From Candidatus Methanosuratincola sp. (GTDB lineage: Archaea > Thermoproteota > Methanomethylicia > Methanomethylicales > Methanomethylicaceae): 12,678 bases of DNA. Both the position numbers and the translations under genes were made by a program. The DNA lies in the NCBI GenBank assembly GCA_029907755.1, contig JARYLH010000033.1:1-12678 (forward strand), written 5' to 3'. The notes under the pieces are model-generated. The model saw nothing but the letters and a program-made list of their open reading frames with translations, was not told where the DNA came from and did no database searches. Shown here one piece after another: positions 1 through 7,265 of the stretch (within the stretch, counting starts at the first letter, position 1; each line of letters begins with the position of its first letter).

Positions 1-98
1 GGATACGCATAAAAAGCCGAAAAAATGAAGCTCTTTAATACTTCCTTTAAGAAAAATTTGGTGTTAAGAAACCATAAGTATTTTTTAAATAAAAAACA

Positions 99-107
99 TT
101 TTATATT
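99..107 (+). promoter_or_regulatory. TATA-like promoter element of the ABC exporter operon
   Basis: The sequence TTTTATATT resembles the archaeal TATA box. With the usual spacing of about 25 nt, transcription would start near 126-129, giving a leader of roughly 18 nt. The same 11-mer TTTTATATTCC (99-109) occurs on the minus strand upstream of the antiporter. A second A/T run at 81-94 is an alternative TATA element. The start site is inferred, not observed. Confidence 0.5.
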
Positions 108-131
108 CCGTAATTTAATTTTTAGATTAAC

Positions 132-136
132 GGTGA
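132..136 (+). promoter_or_regulatory. Ribosome binding site of the ABC ATPase gene
   Basis: GGTGA, part of the GGAGGTGATC complement of the 16S rRNA end, lies 9 nt before the ATG at 146. An in-frame TAG at 140-142 rules out any longer start. Confidence 0.65.
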
Positions 137-145
137 ACTTAGTCT

Positions 146-913
146 ATGAATGTTGCGGTCCATGCGTCTTCGCTCACAAAAAATTTCGGCGGCGTCAGAG
201 CTATCGACAACCTCTCGCTCGAAATTGAGGAGGGTCAGGTTTACGGTTTGCTGGGACCAAACGGATCCGGCAAAAGCACCTTCATGAAGATGATGGTAGG
301 TCTGGTCAGACCTGACGCCGGAGAGATCTCTATCTTCGGTGTTAGGCCATACGAAAGGCCGATAGACGTCAGGCGTATTGTCGGCTATGTGCCTGAGACC
401 CCGCGGCTCTATGATTTCTTGACCGCACGGGAGTACCTCGAGTTCGTGTCCGACCTGTACGGCTTGCGCGAGGAGGAAAAGCGGACCAGGATCGGGCATT
501 TCTTGGAGGCTTTCGAGCTGTCGGGCAGGGAGGACGAGATGCTCAGCGGATACTCCCAAGGGATGCGCCAGAAGGTGGCAATAATCGGGGCACTGCTCCA
601 CAGACCCAGGCTTCTGATAATGGACGAGCCGCTGAATGGCTTGGACCCCCGGTCTGCTAAGATCGTCAAAGACCTGCTGAACAGATTGAGCGGGGAAGGC
701 GTGACAACCATCTTCAGCACCCACATCCTCGAGATTGCGCAGGCGATATGCAAGAGGATTGCAATACTATACGGCGGGTCACTCGTCTCCGAGGGCACCG
801 TGGACGAGCTGAAGGAGAGGGCTGGCATGCAGGGATCCAGCCTCGAAGAAGTCTTCTTCACGATCACGGGCGGAGTGGACGTCCGATCGGTGGTGGAGGA
901 GCTCAGCAGATGA
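146..913 (+). CDS. ABC transporter ATP-binding protein (ABC-2 exporter type)
   Basis: This 255-residue protein is the cytoplasmic nucleotide-binding subunit of an ABC exporter and hydrolyses ATP to drive the permease encoded next. Visible motifs are the Walker A GPNGSGKST (residues 37-45), a Q-loop position occupied by Glu in GYVPET (80-85), which is common in ABC-2 exporter ATPases, the signature LSGYSQGMRQK (133-143), Walker B LLIMDEP (156-162), the D-loop NGLD (164-167) and the switch His193. The length is typical of a single stand-alone ATPase domain with a short C-terminal extension (from about 205). The ATG at 146 is preceded by a GGTGA site and an in-frame stop at 140-142, so the start is well fixed. 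The stop overlaps the permease start (ATGA, 910-913), indicating coupled translation. The exported substrate cannot be read from sequence; Na+, drugs, lipids or peptides are all possible. Confidence 0.95.
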   Translation: MNVAVHASSLTKNFGGVRAIDNLSLEIEEGQVYGLLGPNGSGKSTFMKMMVGLVRPDAGEISIFGVRPYERPIDVRRIVGYVPETPRLYDFLTAREYLEFVSDLYGLREEEKRTRIGHFLEAFELSGREDEMLSGYSQGMRQKVAIIGALLHRPRLLIMDEPLNGLDPRSAKIVKDLLNRLSGEGVTTIFSTHILEIAQAICKRIAILYGGSLVSEGTVDELKERAGMQGSSLEEVFFTITGGVDVRSVVEELSR

Positions 914-2538
914 GGCGGTCGAGAGTAAGGACACTCCTGCTCATACTTTTGCTCTCCCAGATCAGGGGGCGTGGCGAACGTTCCAAGGGGTGGCTCTCAA
1001 AACCCACTGGGCTGATCCAACTCGCCGCAATTGTTTTTGTTGTTTCTTCATCCCTCGTCTATGCATTCCTTGGAGTCGTTCCAGAATCCGAAATCTCCTA
1101 CTTCCGTATATTGTCGCTTCAGCTGCTCTCCTCGGTGCCGCTGATCGCGCTGTCATTCGTGGTACTCTACGGGGTATTCTTCGTCATAGGGGATAACGCG
1201 CAGTATGCATCAAGCGAAATAGTGAACTACATGCCGATCTCCTCATCCGAGTACGTACTCGCGTCCTCCGTTTCAACAGTCCTCTCTTACTGCTACATAG
1301 TGACCGCAGTGATTGGCATCTCCCTTGCCCTGGCTATCAGGTTCGGATTAATTGGTGCTTGGGCAGTATCCTCGTTGCTGGCGGTGTTCTGCGCAGTGAT
1401 GGGCGGCTTCATTTCCGAGGTTATAAAATCGCTCATGAACCGCGTCTCCTCCACGTTCTCGAAGAGGGGAGGGCGAACTGCCATCTTATCTAGGGCTGTA
1501 CTGATCGTCATCGTCCTAGCCCTGTCGCAGGTCTTTTTCAATCCGGGAATACTTTTCAGGGTGCTTGAGGCCCTAGCGCCGAGGATCCAGGAGCTCTGGT
1601 TCGTGCCATTGTTCTGGCCTTCGATAGTCGTTGTAGAAGCGTCGGCAGGTGATCTTGGATCCGCCGCTTTTTTCTCGACGGTAACTCTCCTCTTTGGGAT
1701 CGCACTGATGCTGAGCGCAGTCGCGGTAAGATCAAGGTACTGGGTCCCCGTGCCCGTAACAATCAAGATGCGCCACTCCGCGCTTGGGAAGCCGAGTGCG
1801 CGTTCGGGATTGGGGATAGGTTTTGGCAGACTGTTTTTCACTCAGAGTGAGCTTGCAGTCATATCGAAGGATTTCCGGTCACTAGCCAGGAGGAAGGAGA
1901 TGGTGAGGTTCTGGTCAATCCCGTTTATAATGATGATACCCTTGTTACTGACGGTGGGCTCCATGGATCGCTACGAATTATACGGCTATGCAGGCATGTT
2001 CTCATTCATGGGCACCGGAATCTTCGGTCTCTTCCTGTCAGCCACATCTATAGGTCAGGAAGGTAGGGCATTGTGGCGCATATTCGCCTCGCCGATTGGT
2101 CCTGAGTCATACTTCAAGGCGAAGGCCATTTTGCCCCTTTCTCTTTCCCTGGTCCTATCCCTGGCGTTCTCGGGGATCTTCTCACTCGTATTCCATTTCG
2201 GGTCGAATGCTGCCACAAGCTTGCTCGTGCTAAGCGTTGCGACAGCATGCATCTCTGTCAGCGTCGGTCTGTATTTCGGATCGAGATACCCTGAGCTCAG
2301 CGAGAAGCCCAGAAGCAGCTACATCACAGGCACTGGTCTTCTCCTTTCAATGCTGGCGCTGGGTGCGGCTGTGCTGATTTCCGCATTACCTATAATCTCC
2401 TACATCTTCATGGGCGTTGGTTACGGGCTGTATCCATCCCTCGCCATCTCCTTGGCTTTCGGGCTGCTTGTATCGTCCGTCTTTTTCGCGCTCTCGAAAA
2501 GGCAATTTCGGAAAGTCTTCGCAGAGCTTCCTGTATAG
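910..2538 (+). CDS. ABC-2-like transporter permease, substrate unknown
   Basis: This 542-residue polytopic membrane protein is the likely partner of the preceding ATPase. The ATG at 910 overlaps the ATPase stop as ATGA and has GGAGGA at 895-900 inside the upstream gene. The same frame is open back to 748, but that part is only the ATPase gene in another frame. Hydrophobic segments fill residues 35-55, 70-95, 120-165, 193-210, 228-245, 252-272, 335-350, 358-380, 406-430, 435-455, 474-505 and 507-527. Two copies of a short motif, MPISSSEYVLA (108-118) and SPIGPESYFKAK (394-405), sit before transmembrane helices in each half, suggesting an internal duplication into two ABC-2-like halves. This makes it a full-length permease rather than a half-transporter. 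The family is known for export, but nothing in the sequence or neighbours identifies the cargo. Confidence 0.85.
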   Translation: MRRSRVRTLLLILLLSQIRGRGERSKGWLSKPTGLIQLAAIVFVVSSSLVYAFLGVVPESEISYFRILSLQLLSSVPLIALSFVVLYGVFFVIGDNAQYASSEIVNYMPISSSEYVLASSVSTVLSYCYIVTAVIGISLALAIRFGLIGAWAVSSLLAVFCAVMGGFISEVIKSLMNRVSSTFSKRGGRTAILSRAVLIVIVLALSQVFFNPGILFRVLEALAPRIQELWFVPLFWPSIVVVEASAGDLGSAAFFSTVTLLFGIALMLSAVAVRSRYWVPVPVTIKMRHSALGKPSARSGLGIGFGRLFFTQSELAVISKDFRSLARRKEMVRFWSIPFIMMIPLLLTVGSMDRYELYGYAGMFSFMGTGIFGLFLSATSIGQEGRALWRIFASPIGPESYFKAKAILPLSLSLVLSLAFSGIFSLVFHFGSNAATSLLVLSVATACISVSVGLYFGSRYPELSEKPRSSYITGTGLLLSMLALGAAVLISALPIISYIFMGVGYGLYPSLAISLAFGLLVSSVFFALSKRQFRKVFAELPV

Positions 2539-2547
2539 GATATCTCC

Positions 2548-4272
2548 TTAAATCCTGTTAATTGTCCCCTCCAGTGTTTCGAGCATCTTCCTTACCCTGC
2601 TGTAGGAGAAGTAGAATGCTATGAGCACCAATGAGAAAATGAAAGCAAAAGATAAGATGTTGGCCGTAAACGCTCCTAATTCTAGGAACAGCCTTCTGAT
2701 CAGGGTGGCTGCGCTAAGGATTACTATCACGGCGAGGATGAGCAAGGTGAGTATGTAAACGAGATTCCTGAACACCTTCAGGATTTTGTTGGCTTCCTGC
2801 CCTCTTTTCTGTAGTGCCCATTCCGCCATCCTGTGGACGCTGCTCCCGAGCCTGATGATCTCAACTAATGTTATCATTGCTACCATCGAGGCAACTACTG
2901 CCTGTATGATCAGGGAAAACTCGGCGATCAGAGGTATCTCATTCAAAAGCTGAATGATTAGCGCTCCTATCGAGGTTATTACGATGACTGCTGCTATCTT
3001 GCTGCCGATGCTTATTAGGAGCTCTTGCCCTTCCTTCGCCTTCAGCACGACTCCGTTCAAAAATTCTATGGTCTGCATCGCAATGGTCTCAACGCCATTC
3101 CTTATTATTGGAGGGACCAACAGAGCAGCCTTGTTCGCATAATTCTCGTCGTTTTCAACCAGCTTAGAAGCGACAATCACGGATACGATAACTGCGAATG
3201 CGGAAGCCATGAAAAAGTTGCTGTCGATAAAACCGTACTTGTAGCCTTCACTTGCGACTATCAGTGCGAATTCGCTGATAGGGATCATGTAGAACCCAGT
3301 TCTTATTGCCTTTTCCAGCCTTTTCCCACTCAACCAGGCAGCTGACGTGAAAGAGACGAACTTTAGGCATATGACCGCAATCGCTATCGTAATTGCGTAG
3401 GCTACGCTTGCAAGGCTATCGATCCTTGGCATCGCGAGGCCCACGGATATGAAGAATACGATCGCGAAGAGGTCCCTGAGGGAGACCATCCTGCTCATCA
3501 CCTCCTTCGGCAAATCAATCGAAGAGATCACGAGACCAGCTATGAATGCACCCAAGGAGAAGGAGATCCCCATGTAATTCCCCAGCCAACCAAATCCGAT
3601 TGCCGTTGCGAGGAGCAGCAGCACCGTGATCTCTTGGTCGTTGCCCTTTGAGACGAATGAAAATACTTTGGGAAGGATCTGCAGGCTTACAACCAAAGTC
3701 ACGAGGACAGTGACGACCACGAAGGAGATGTGGTAGAACACGCTGTCGATCTGCAGATGCCCGAATTGGGCGAAGGCAGGGATCAGCGAAATACCTGCCA
3801 TTACGATTATGTCTTCTACCGTCCCAACGCCAAGTATTTGCAGCGAGGATCTTTCCGATAGTTTCTTGGTCGATTCCACCAGCTTGAAGGCTATGGCTGT
3901 GCTTGTGTCGAGAGCCATGAGCCCAAGTATTACGGTGATGATTATTGGGAGGCCCAACGAAACGCCTATCGCTGCTGCGAGGAATGTGATTGCTAGGAAC
4001 TCTATCAGGGCAGTCATGCCGATTTCTTGGGTATGCCGCCTGAGGAACCCCAGCTTTGCTGTCAGACCAATCTCAAACGCAATGAGGGCGATTCCAATGT
4101 TGCTCGCGATCGTGATATATTCTGAATAAGGGTCCACCACCCCGAAGACTGGCCCAATGAGCAACCCTGCGATAATATAGCCTGCAACGGGTGAAACATT
4201 CGCCCGTTTCAGGACCAGCGCGGCGGCTGCAGCCGCCACCAGGGACAGGGTGAAGCCAAGCAGGGCGTCCAT
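2548..4272 (-). CDS. CPA2/Kef-type cation:proton antiporter with C-terminal membrane domain
   Basis: This 574-residue inner membrane protein is probably a Na+(or K+)/H+ exchanger of the monovalent cation:proton antiporter-2 family. Residues 1-372 form the transport domain. Visible hallmarks are GLMALDTSTAIAFKL (117-131), the acidic pair Glu153-Asp154 in GVGTVEDI, which matches the ion-binding Asp position of the family, SFSLGAFIAGLV (237-248), LFAIVFFISVGLAMP (268-282) and SEFALIVAS (333-341). Instead of the cytoplasmic RCK/TrkA-N domain common in Kef proteins, it continues after a linker (about 373-420) with about four more hydrophobic helices (423-443, 447-473, 504-525, 535-557) and a basic tail. 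The ATG at 4272 is the first start after an in-frame TAA, though its ribosome binding site is weak. Its own promoter lies at 4359-4370. It ends 9 nt from the convergent ABC permease. Which ion it carries cannot be told. Confidence 0.88.
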   Translation of the reverse strand: MDALLGFTLSLVAAAAAALVLKRANVSPVAGYIIAGLLIGPVFGVVDPYSEYITIASNIGIALIAFEIGLTAKLGFLRRHTQEIGMTALIEFLAITFLAAAIGVSLGLPIIITVILGLMALDTSTAIAFKLVESTKKLSERSSLQILGVGTVEDIIVMAGISLIPAFAQFGHLQIDSVFYHISFVVVTVLVTLVVSLQILPKVFSFVSKGNDQEITVLLLLATAIGFGWLGNYMGISFSLGAFIAGLVISSIDLPKEVMSRMVSLRDLFAIVFFISVGLAMPRIDSLASVAYAITIAIAVICLKFVSFTSAAWLSGKRLEKAIRTGFYMIPISEFALIVASEGYKYGFIDSNFFMASAFAVIVSVIVASKLVENDENYANKAALLVPPIIRNGVETIAMQTIEFLNGVVLKAKEGQELLISIGSKIAAVIVITSIGALIIQLLNEIPLIAEFSLIIQAVVASMVAMITLVEIIRLGSSVHRMAEWALQKRGQEANKILKVFRNLVYILTLLILAVIVILSAATLIRRLFLELGAFTANILSFAFIFSLVLIAFYFSYSRVRKMLETLEGTINRI

Positions 4273-4400
4273 ACGACCACGCCTTTATGATCGGTCTCCC
4301 TCCCCTAATTTTGCTTTGCTACTCGTCGCTTCAAGTTGAGCCATTAGCGATAAAACAAGGAATATAAAACTCGTGGAAGTGGGCGAGAAGAGTCTGGCAA
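4273..4400 (-). other. Intergenic region between tyrA and the antiporter gene
   Basis: These 128 nt separate the end of the aro operon from the antiporter gene on the same strand. They hold the antiporter promoter and a leader of about 68 nt. Read in the transcribed direction, T-rich runs at about 4348-4370 could also stop aro operon transcription. I see no hairpin, tRNA or small open frame worth calling. Confidence 0.55.
4359..4370 (-). promoter_or_regulatory. TATA-like promoter element of the antiporter gene
   Basis: On the minus strand this reads GTTTTATATTCC, an archaeal-type TATA box preceded by purine-containing GAGC-type sequence. Usual spacing would place the transcription start near 4338-4341 and give a leader of about 68 nt before the ATG at 4272. 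The 11-mer TTTTATATTCC is identical to the one upstream of the ABC operon. Confidence 0.55.
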
Positions 4401-5192
4401 TCAATTTGAAAACTCGCGGTCTAGGGCTTCGGCCTCTCTGATGAACTCTTCCCTGACCCCCTTCCCAAACTTGTTCAGCTTCTGGATCATCACTGCCGTC
4501 TCGCGGTTCCTCTCGACCAGCCGGATCACAGCAAGCGTCTTTCTTAGGCTGTGCGTCTTGAACCTTTCCGACGATTTCATGTGCCTCTGAAGGACCATCT
4601 CCATGGCGAGGAGTGCGAAGTGGTGGAGCACCTGCGTCGCGGCAGTGGCACGATCGTGCTCTTCGGCTGTAGTCCTGAATATGCTCATCCCTGACTTCGA
4701 GAGTGTTTCCAAGAACCTCTCCACGGTCGCCGTCTCTCTGACTGGTATGAATGCGACGTCTTTTTCCTTCACTTTGGGGGATGTGAACAGCGGATGGATG
4801 CTCACGTAACCCGTCCCTTTCGGGAGCCTTTTCAGGACCTCCTCGACCAATCCGACTTTCACGGATGAGACGTCCACGAAGATTGCGCCAGGGCGCATTG
4901 CTCCTGCAGACTCCTCAACAAATCTCTGGAGTGCCCCAGTCGGTATTGTGGCCAGTATTACGTCGCTCCCCGAGATCGCGTTGATATCCGCGCCGTCCAC
5001 CCCGATCCTCCTCGCTATCGCTCTAGCCTTCTTGATGTCCCTGCTGTGCAGCGTCACAACCGCGTGATCCCTTAGAAGGGTGGACAGGCACCTCCCCATC
5101 TTTCCGGTCCCGATCACTGCAACTCTGAGTAGCTCCCCAGTATCCTCAGGAACCTCGTCTTTTTCCTCAGTTCCTCTATGGCCGTCTTGCAT
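4401..5192 (-). CDS. tyrA: Prephenate dehydrogenase
   Basis: This 263-residue cytosolic enzyme should oxidatively decarboxylate prephenate to 4-hydroxyphenylpyruvate with NAD(P)+, the tyrosine branch of the pathway. The Rossmann fold begins at RVAVIGTGKMG (23-33). DVSSVK (107-112), the catalytic-region His in SIHPLF (131-136, where most relatives read HPMFG), and the ERN with following helix (228-240) fit the TyrA family. There is no chorismate mutase or ACT domain, so this is the minimal monofunctional form. It is the last gene of the aro operon. The ATG at 5192 lies 78 nt inside the end of pheA and has GGGGGATGA at 5197-5204. The only other start, a GTG at 5117 overlapping the pheA stop, would delete the first Rossmann strand, so the long form is preferred. 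Arogenate as substrate cannot be excluded. Confidence 0.88.
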   Translation of the reverse strand: MQDGHRGTEEKDEVPEDTGELLRVAVIGTGKMGRCLSTLLRDHAVVTLHSRDIKKARAIARRIGVDGADINAISGSDVILATIPTGALQRFVEESAGAMRPGAIFVDVSSVKVGLVEEVLKRLPKGTGYVSIHPLFTSPKVKEKDVAFIPVRETATVERFLETLSKSGMSIFRTTAEEHDRATAATQVLHHFALLAMEMVLQRHMKSSERFKTHSLRKTLAVIRLVERNRETAVMIQKLNKFGKGVREEFIREAEALDREFSN

Positions 5193-6172
5193 TTCTCATC
5201 CCCCAGATTCCCTTCAAAATCGATGAAGAATAGGTATTCCCATGGCCTCATGTAGAGGGGCCTCGAGAGTATCATGGTTACGTTGATTCCGTGCTTCGCG
5301 AAGCAATTGAGCACCGCAGCCAGCGATCCCGGGACGTGGTCTATCGAGAGTATAAGCGAAGTCTTCTTCCCCACCTCGGCGCTCCCGCCCTTCTTTATCA
5401 CGACGAACCTCGTGTAATTGTTCGGCGAGTCTTCGATCCCCGCCTCGAAGATCTTCAGCTCGTTGAGCTCAGCAGCCACCTTGCTGCCGATCGCCGCCCC
5501 CTTCTGGTCCCTAAGTATGTGCTCCACCGCCCTGGCTGTCGACTCGGTGACGATGATCTCCTTGTCGTTCAGGTGCTTCGTGATGTACCCGTCGCACTGC
5601 GCAAGCGCCTGGGGGTGCGAGTAGACCCTCTCGATCTGGCTTAGCGACGTCACCTCGGGGTCGACGATCAGGTTCTGGTTGATCCTGAACAGCGCCTCGC
5701 CGACTATCGAGACCGGGTACTCGACGAGGCAGTCCAGCGTGTCGTTTACTGCCCCCTCCAGCGAGTTCTCGAACGGGACTACGCCCAGGTCCGCCCCCCC
5801 GAGGTCCACCTCCGTGAAGATGTTCCTTATCCTCCTGCTGGGTAGAAGCCTCGAGGATGACCCGAAGTGCTTCGATGCGACCTCATGGGAGAAACTCCCC
5901 TCCGGTCCCAGGAAGGCGACTGTCACTGGTCTCTGGACCCTGCGGCACATCGAGATCACTTCCCTGTAGACCGCCCGTATCCCCTCCGACGGGGCTTCCT
6001 CGGATTTGGATGCGACCCTCTCGAGCACCCTCCTCTCGCGGTCCAGGTCGAGTATCGCGATACCCCCCTTGGCAACTCCTGCCTTCTTGCACGCTGCCAC
6101 CCTCTCGTTCAGCAGCCTCACTATCTCCTCGTCTATCCTGTCTATCTCTTTCCTGATCTCCTCAATTCCCAT
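5114..6172 (-). CDS. pheA: Bifunctional chorismate mutase / prephenate dehydratase (P-protein)
   Basis: This 352-residue enzyme rearranges chorismate to prephenate and dehydrates it to phenylpyruvate. Residues 1-80 are an AroQ-type helical chorismate mutase (RKEIDRIDEEIVRLLNERV, then DLDRER at 43-48). Residues 84-262 are prephenate dehydratase with GPEGSFSHE (89-97), VPFENSLEGAVNDTLD (132-147), YSHPQALAQC (184-193), ESTARAVE (210-217) and NYTRF (252-256). Residues 271-345 are an ACT domain, normally the site of phenylalanine feedback, with DHVPGSLAAVL (278-288). Its usual ESRP motif reads LSRP (302-305). The ATG at 6172 is chosen over an in-frame GTG at 6205 because GGTGA lies 5 nt upstream and the chorismate mutase helix starts immediately after. 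It overlaps aroC by 11 nt and tyrA by 79 nt. Confidence 0.95.
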   Translation of the reverse strand: MGIEEIRKEIDRIDEEIVRLLNERVAACKKAGVAKGGIAILDLDRERRVLERVASKSEEAPSEGIRAVYREVISMCRRVQRPVTVAFLGPEGSFSHEVASKHFGSSSRLLPSRRIRNIFTEVDLGGADLGVVPFENSLEGAVNDTLDCLVEYPVSIVGEALFRINQNLIVDPEVTSLSQIERVYSHPQALAQCDGYITKHLNDKEIIVTESTARAVEHILRDQKGAAIGSKVAAELNELKIFEAGIEDSPNNYTRFVVIKKGGSAEVGKKTSLILSIDHVPGSLAAVLNCFAKHGINVTMILSRPLYMRPWEYLFFIDFEGNLGDEKCKTAIEELRKKTRFLRILGSYSELQ

Positions 6173-7265
6173 TCTGTTCACCAATCCTCCTCGGTATCTT
6201 GCCACCCCTAACCATCAGGTCCGCTATGCAGACCGCGGCGACCGCCTCGACCACCGGAACGGCCCTCACCGCAATGCAGGGATCGTGCCTGCCGCCTATT
6301 GCTATGGGCGCCTCCCCCATCGCCCTCAGGTCGACTGTCCTCTGCGCCTTCCTTATCGAGGGGGTGGGTTTTACGGCGACCCTGAATATGAGCGGCATCC
6401 CCGTGGTCAGCCCGCCCAGCACCCCGCCACACCTGTTCGTCTCCGTTGCCACCTTCCCGTTTCTGACAACAAAGCCGTCGTTTGCCTCCGATCCCCTCAT
6501 CGATGCAAGGCCGAACCCTGCACCGAACTCCACTCCCTTTACCCCAGGGATGCTGAAGACTCCGTGGGCTATCAGCGCCTCGGCAGAGTCAAAGAAAGGT
6601 TCCCCGATGCCCGCGGGCAGGTTGAGGACCCTGCACTCGACCACTCCGCCGACCGAGTCCCCTTCCTTGGCAGCCCTCTCGATCTCGTTCTCGAATTCCA
6701 TCGAAGTCTCCCCGTCCGCGCACATCGCGCCGTCCAGAGTCGCCGCCTCAATCTCCTGGTCGCCAACTTCCTTCTGCAGCCTGGTTTCGCCGATCTGCAC
6801 GATGTGCCCGATGACCTTCACCCCGGACAAGGAAAGCAGCCTCTTCGCAACGGCCCCTCCCATGACTAGGGAGGCAGTCATCCTCCCGGAGAAGAACCCG
6901 CTTCCCCTGTAGTCGTTCATCCCGCCGTACTTCACGAACGCAGGGAAGTCCGAGTGCCCCGGCCTCGGGAGGTGCCTGTTTTCCTCGTACCAGGTAGAAT
7001 CCACATCTTGGTTCTCCACCAGCATTGTGATTGGACCGCCATTGGTCCGGCCACCTAGTACTCCGCTGAGCAGCCTGACCCTGTCCGTTTCGAACCTGGC
7101 GCTGGCGAGACGCCCTCCCGGCCTGCGCCTGTCGAGCTCGCGCTGTATGTCGATCTCCTCCAGGGGGAGCCCTGCGGGGCATCCCTCGACGACCGCCCCG
7201 ACGCATGCGCCGTGCGACTCACCGAAGACCGTGATCCTGAACTCCTTGCCGAACCCGAAACTCAC
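6162..7265 (-). CDS. aroC: Chorismate synthase
   Basis: This 367-residue FMN-dependent lyase converts EPSP to chorismate, the seventh step. The full family pattern is visible: GESHG (15-19) with the catalytic His18, RRRPGG (46-51), GGRTNGGPI (71-79), RPGHSDFPAF (101-110) with catalytic His104, NLPAGIGEPFFDSAEA (215-230), GGVLGGLTTGMP (280-291) and GRHDPC (325-330). The length is normal and no residue appears missing. Translation starts at a GTG that overlaps the aroA stop as GTGA (7262-7265) and is preceded by a complete GGAGGTGATC site. Its 3' end overlaps pheA by 11 nt. Whether it makes its own reduced flavin or relies on a separate reductase cannot be told; no flavin reductase domain is fused. 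Confidence 0.97.
   Translation of the reverse strand: MSFGFGKEFRITVFGESHGACVGAVVEGCPAGLPLEEIDIQRELDRRRPGGRLASARFETDRVRLLSGVLGGRTNGGPITMLVENQDVDSTWYEENRHLPRPGHSDFPAFVKYGGMNDYRGSGFFSGRMTASLVMGGAVAKRLLSLSGVKVIGHIVQIGETRLQKEVGDQEIEAATLDGAMCADGETSMEFENEIERAAKEGDSVGGVVECRVLNLPAGIGEPFFDSAEALIAHGVFSIPGVKGVEFGAGFGLASMRGSEANDGFVVRNGKVATETNRCGGVLGGLTTGMPLIFRVAVKPTPSIRKAQRTVDLRAMGEAPIAIGGRHDPCIAVRAVPVVEAVAAVCIADLMVRGGKIPRRIGEQNGN
6178..6182 (-). promoter_or_regulatory. Ribosome binding site that fixes the pheA start
   Basis: GGTGA on the minus strand, 5 nt before the ATG at 6172 and within the end of aroC, supports the shorter pheA start over the GTG at 6205. Confidence 0.7.

Larger units (their letters stand above)
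1..145. other. AT-rich noncoding region upstream of the ABC operon
   Basis: This stretch is much more AT-rich than the rest of the window: positions 61-120 contain only 10 G or C in 60. It has A and T tracts, a TATA-like element and a ribosome binding site for the ABC operon. A 67-codon open frame starting at 25 runs into the ATPase gene in another frame; it is Lys/Phe/Asn-rich low-complexity and is probably not a gene. No RNA gene or repeat was recognised. Confidence 0.6.

Noticed and set aside
25..228. Short open frame starting with ATG in the AT-rich upstream region
   Set aside because: It is low-complexity, has no good ribosome binding site, and its second half is the ATPase gene read in another frame.
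748..909. Longer N-terminus for the ABC permease
   Set aside because: The extra 54 codons are the ATPase gene in a shifted frame. The ATGA overlap at 910 with an upstream GGAGGA is a normal coupled start.
4273..4400. Possible small RNA or tRNA gene between tyrA and the antiporter
   Set aside because: No cloverleaf, conserved tRNA arms or strong hairpin could be found by eye. The region is explained by a promoter and leader.
5115..5117. GTG start of tyrA overlapping the pheA stop
   Set aside because: It would begin at the glycine-rich turn and delete the first Rossmann strand, and the nearest G-rich site is too far upstream.
6173..6205. Longer pheA start at a GTG
   Set aside because: The ATG at 6172 has GGTGA 5 nt upstream, and the chorismate mutase helix begins there.
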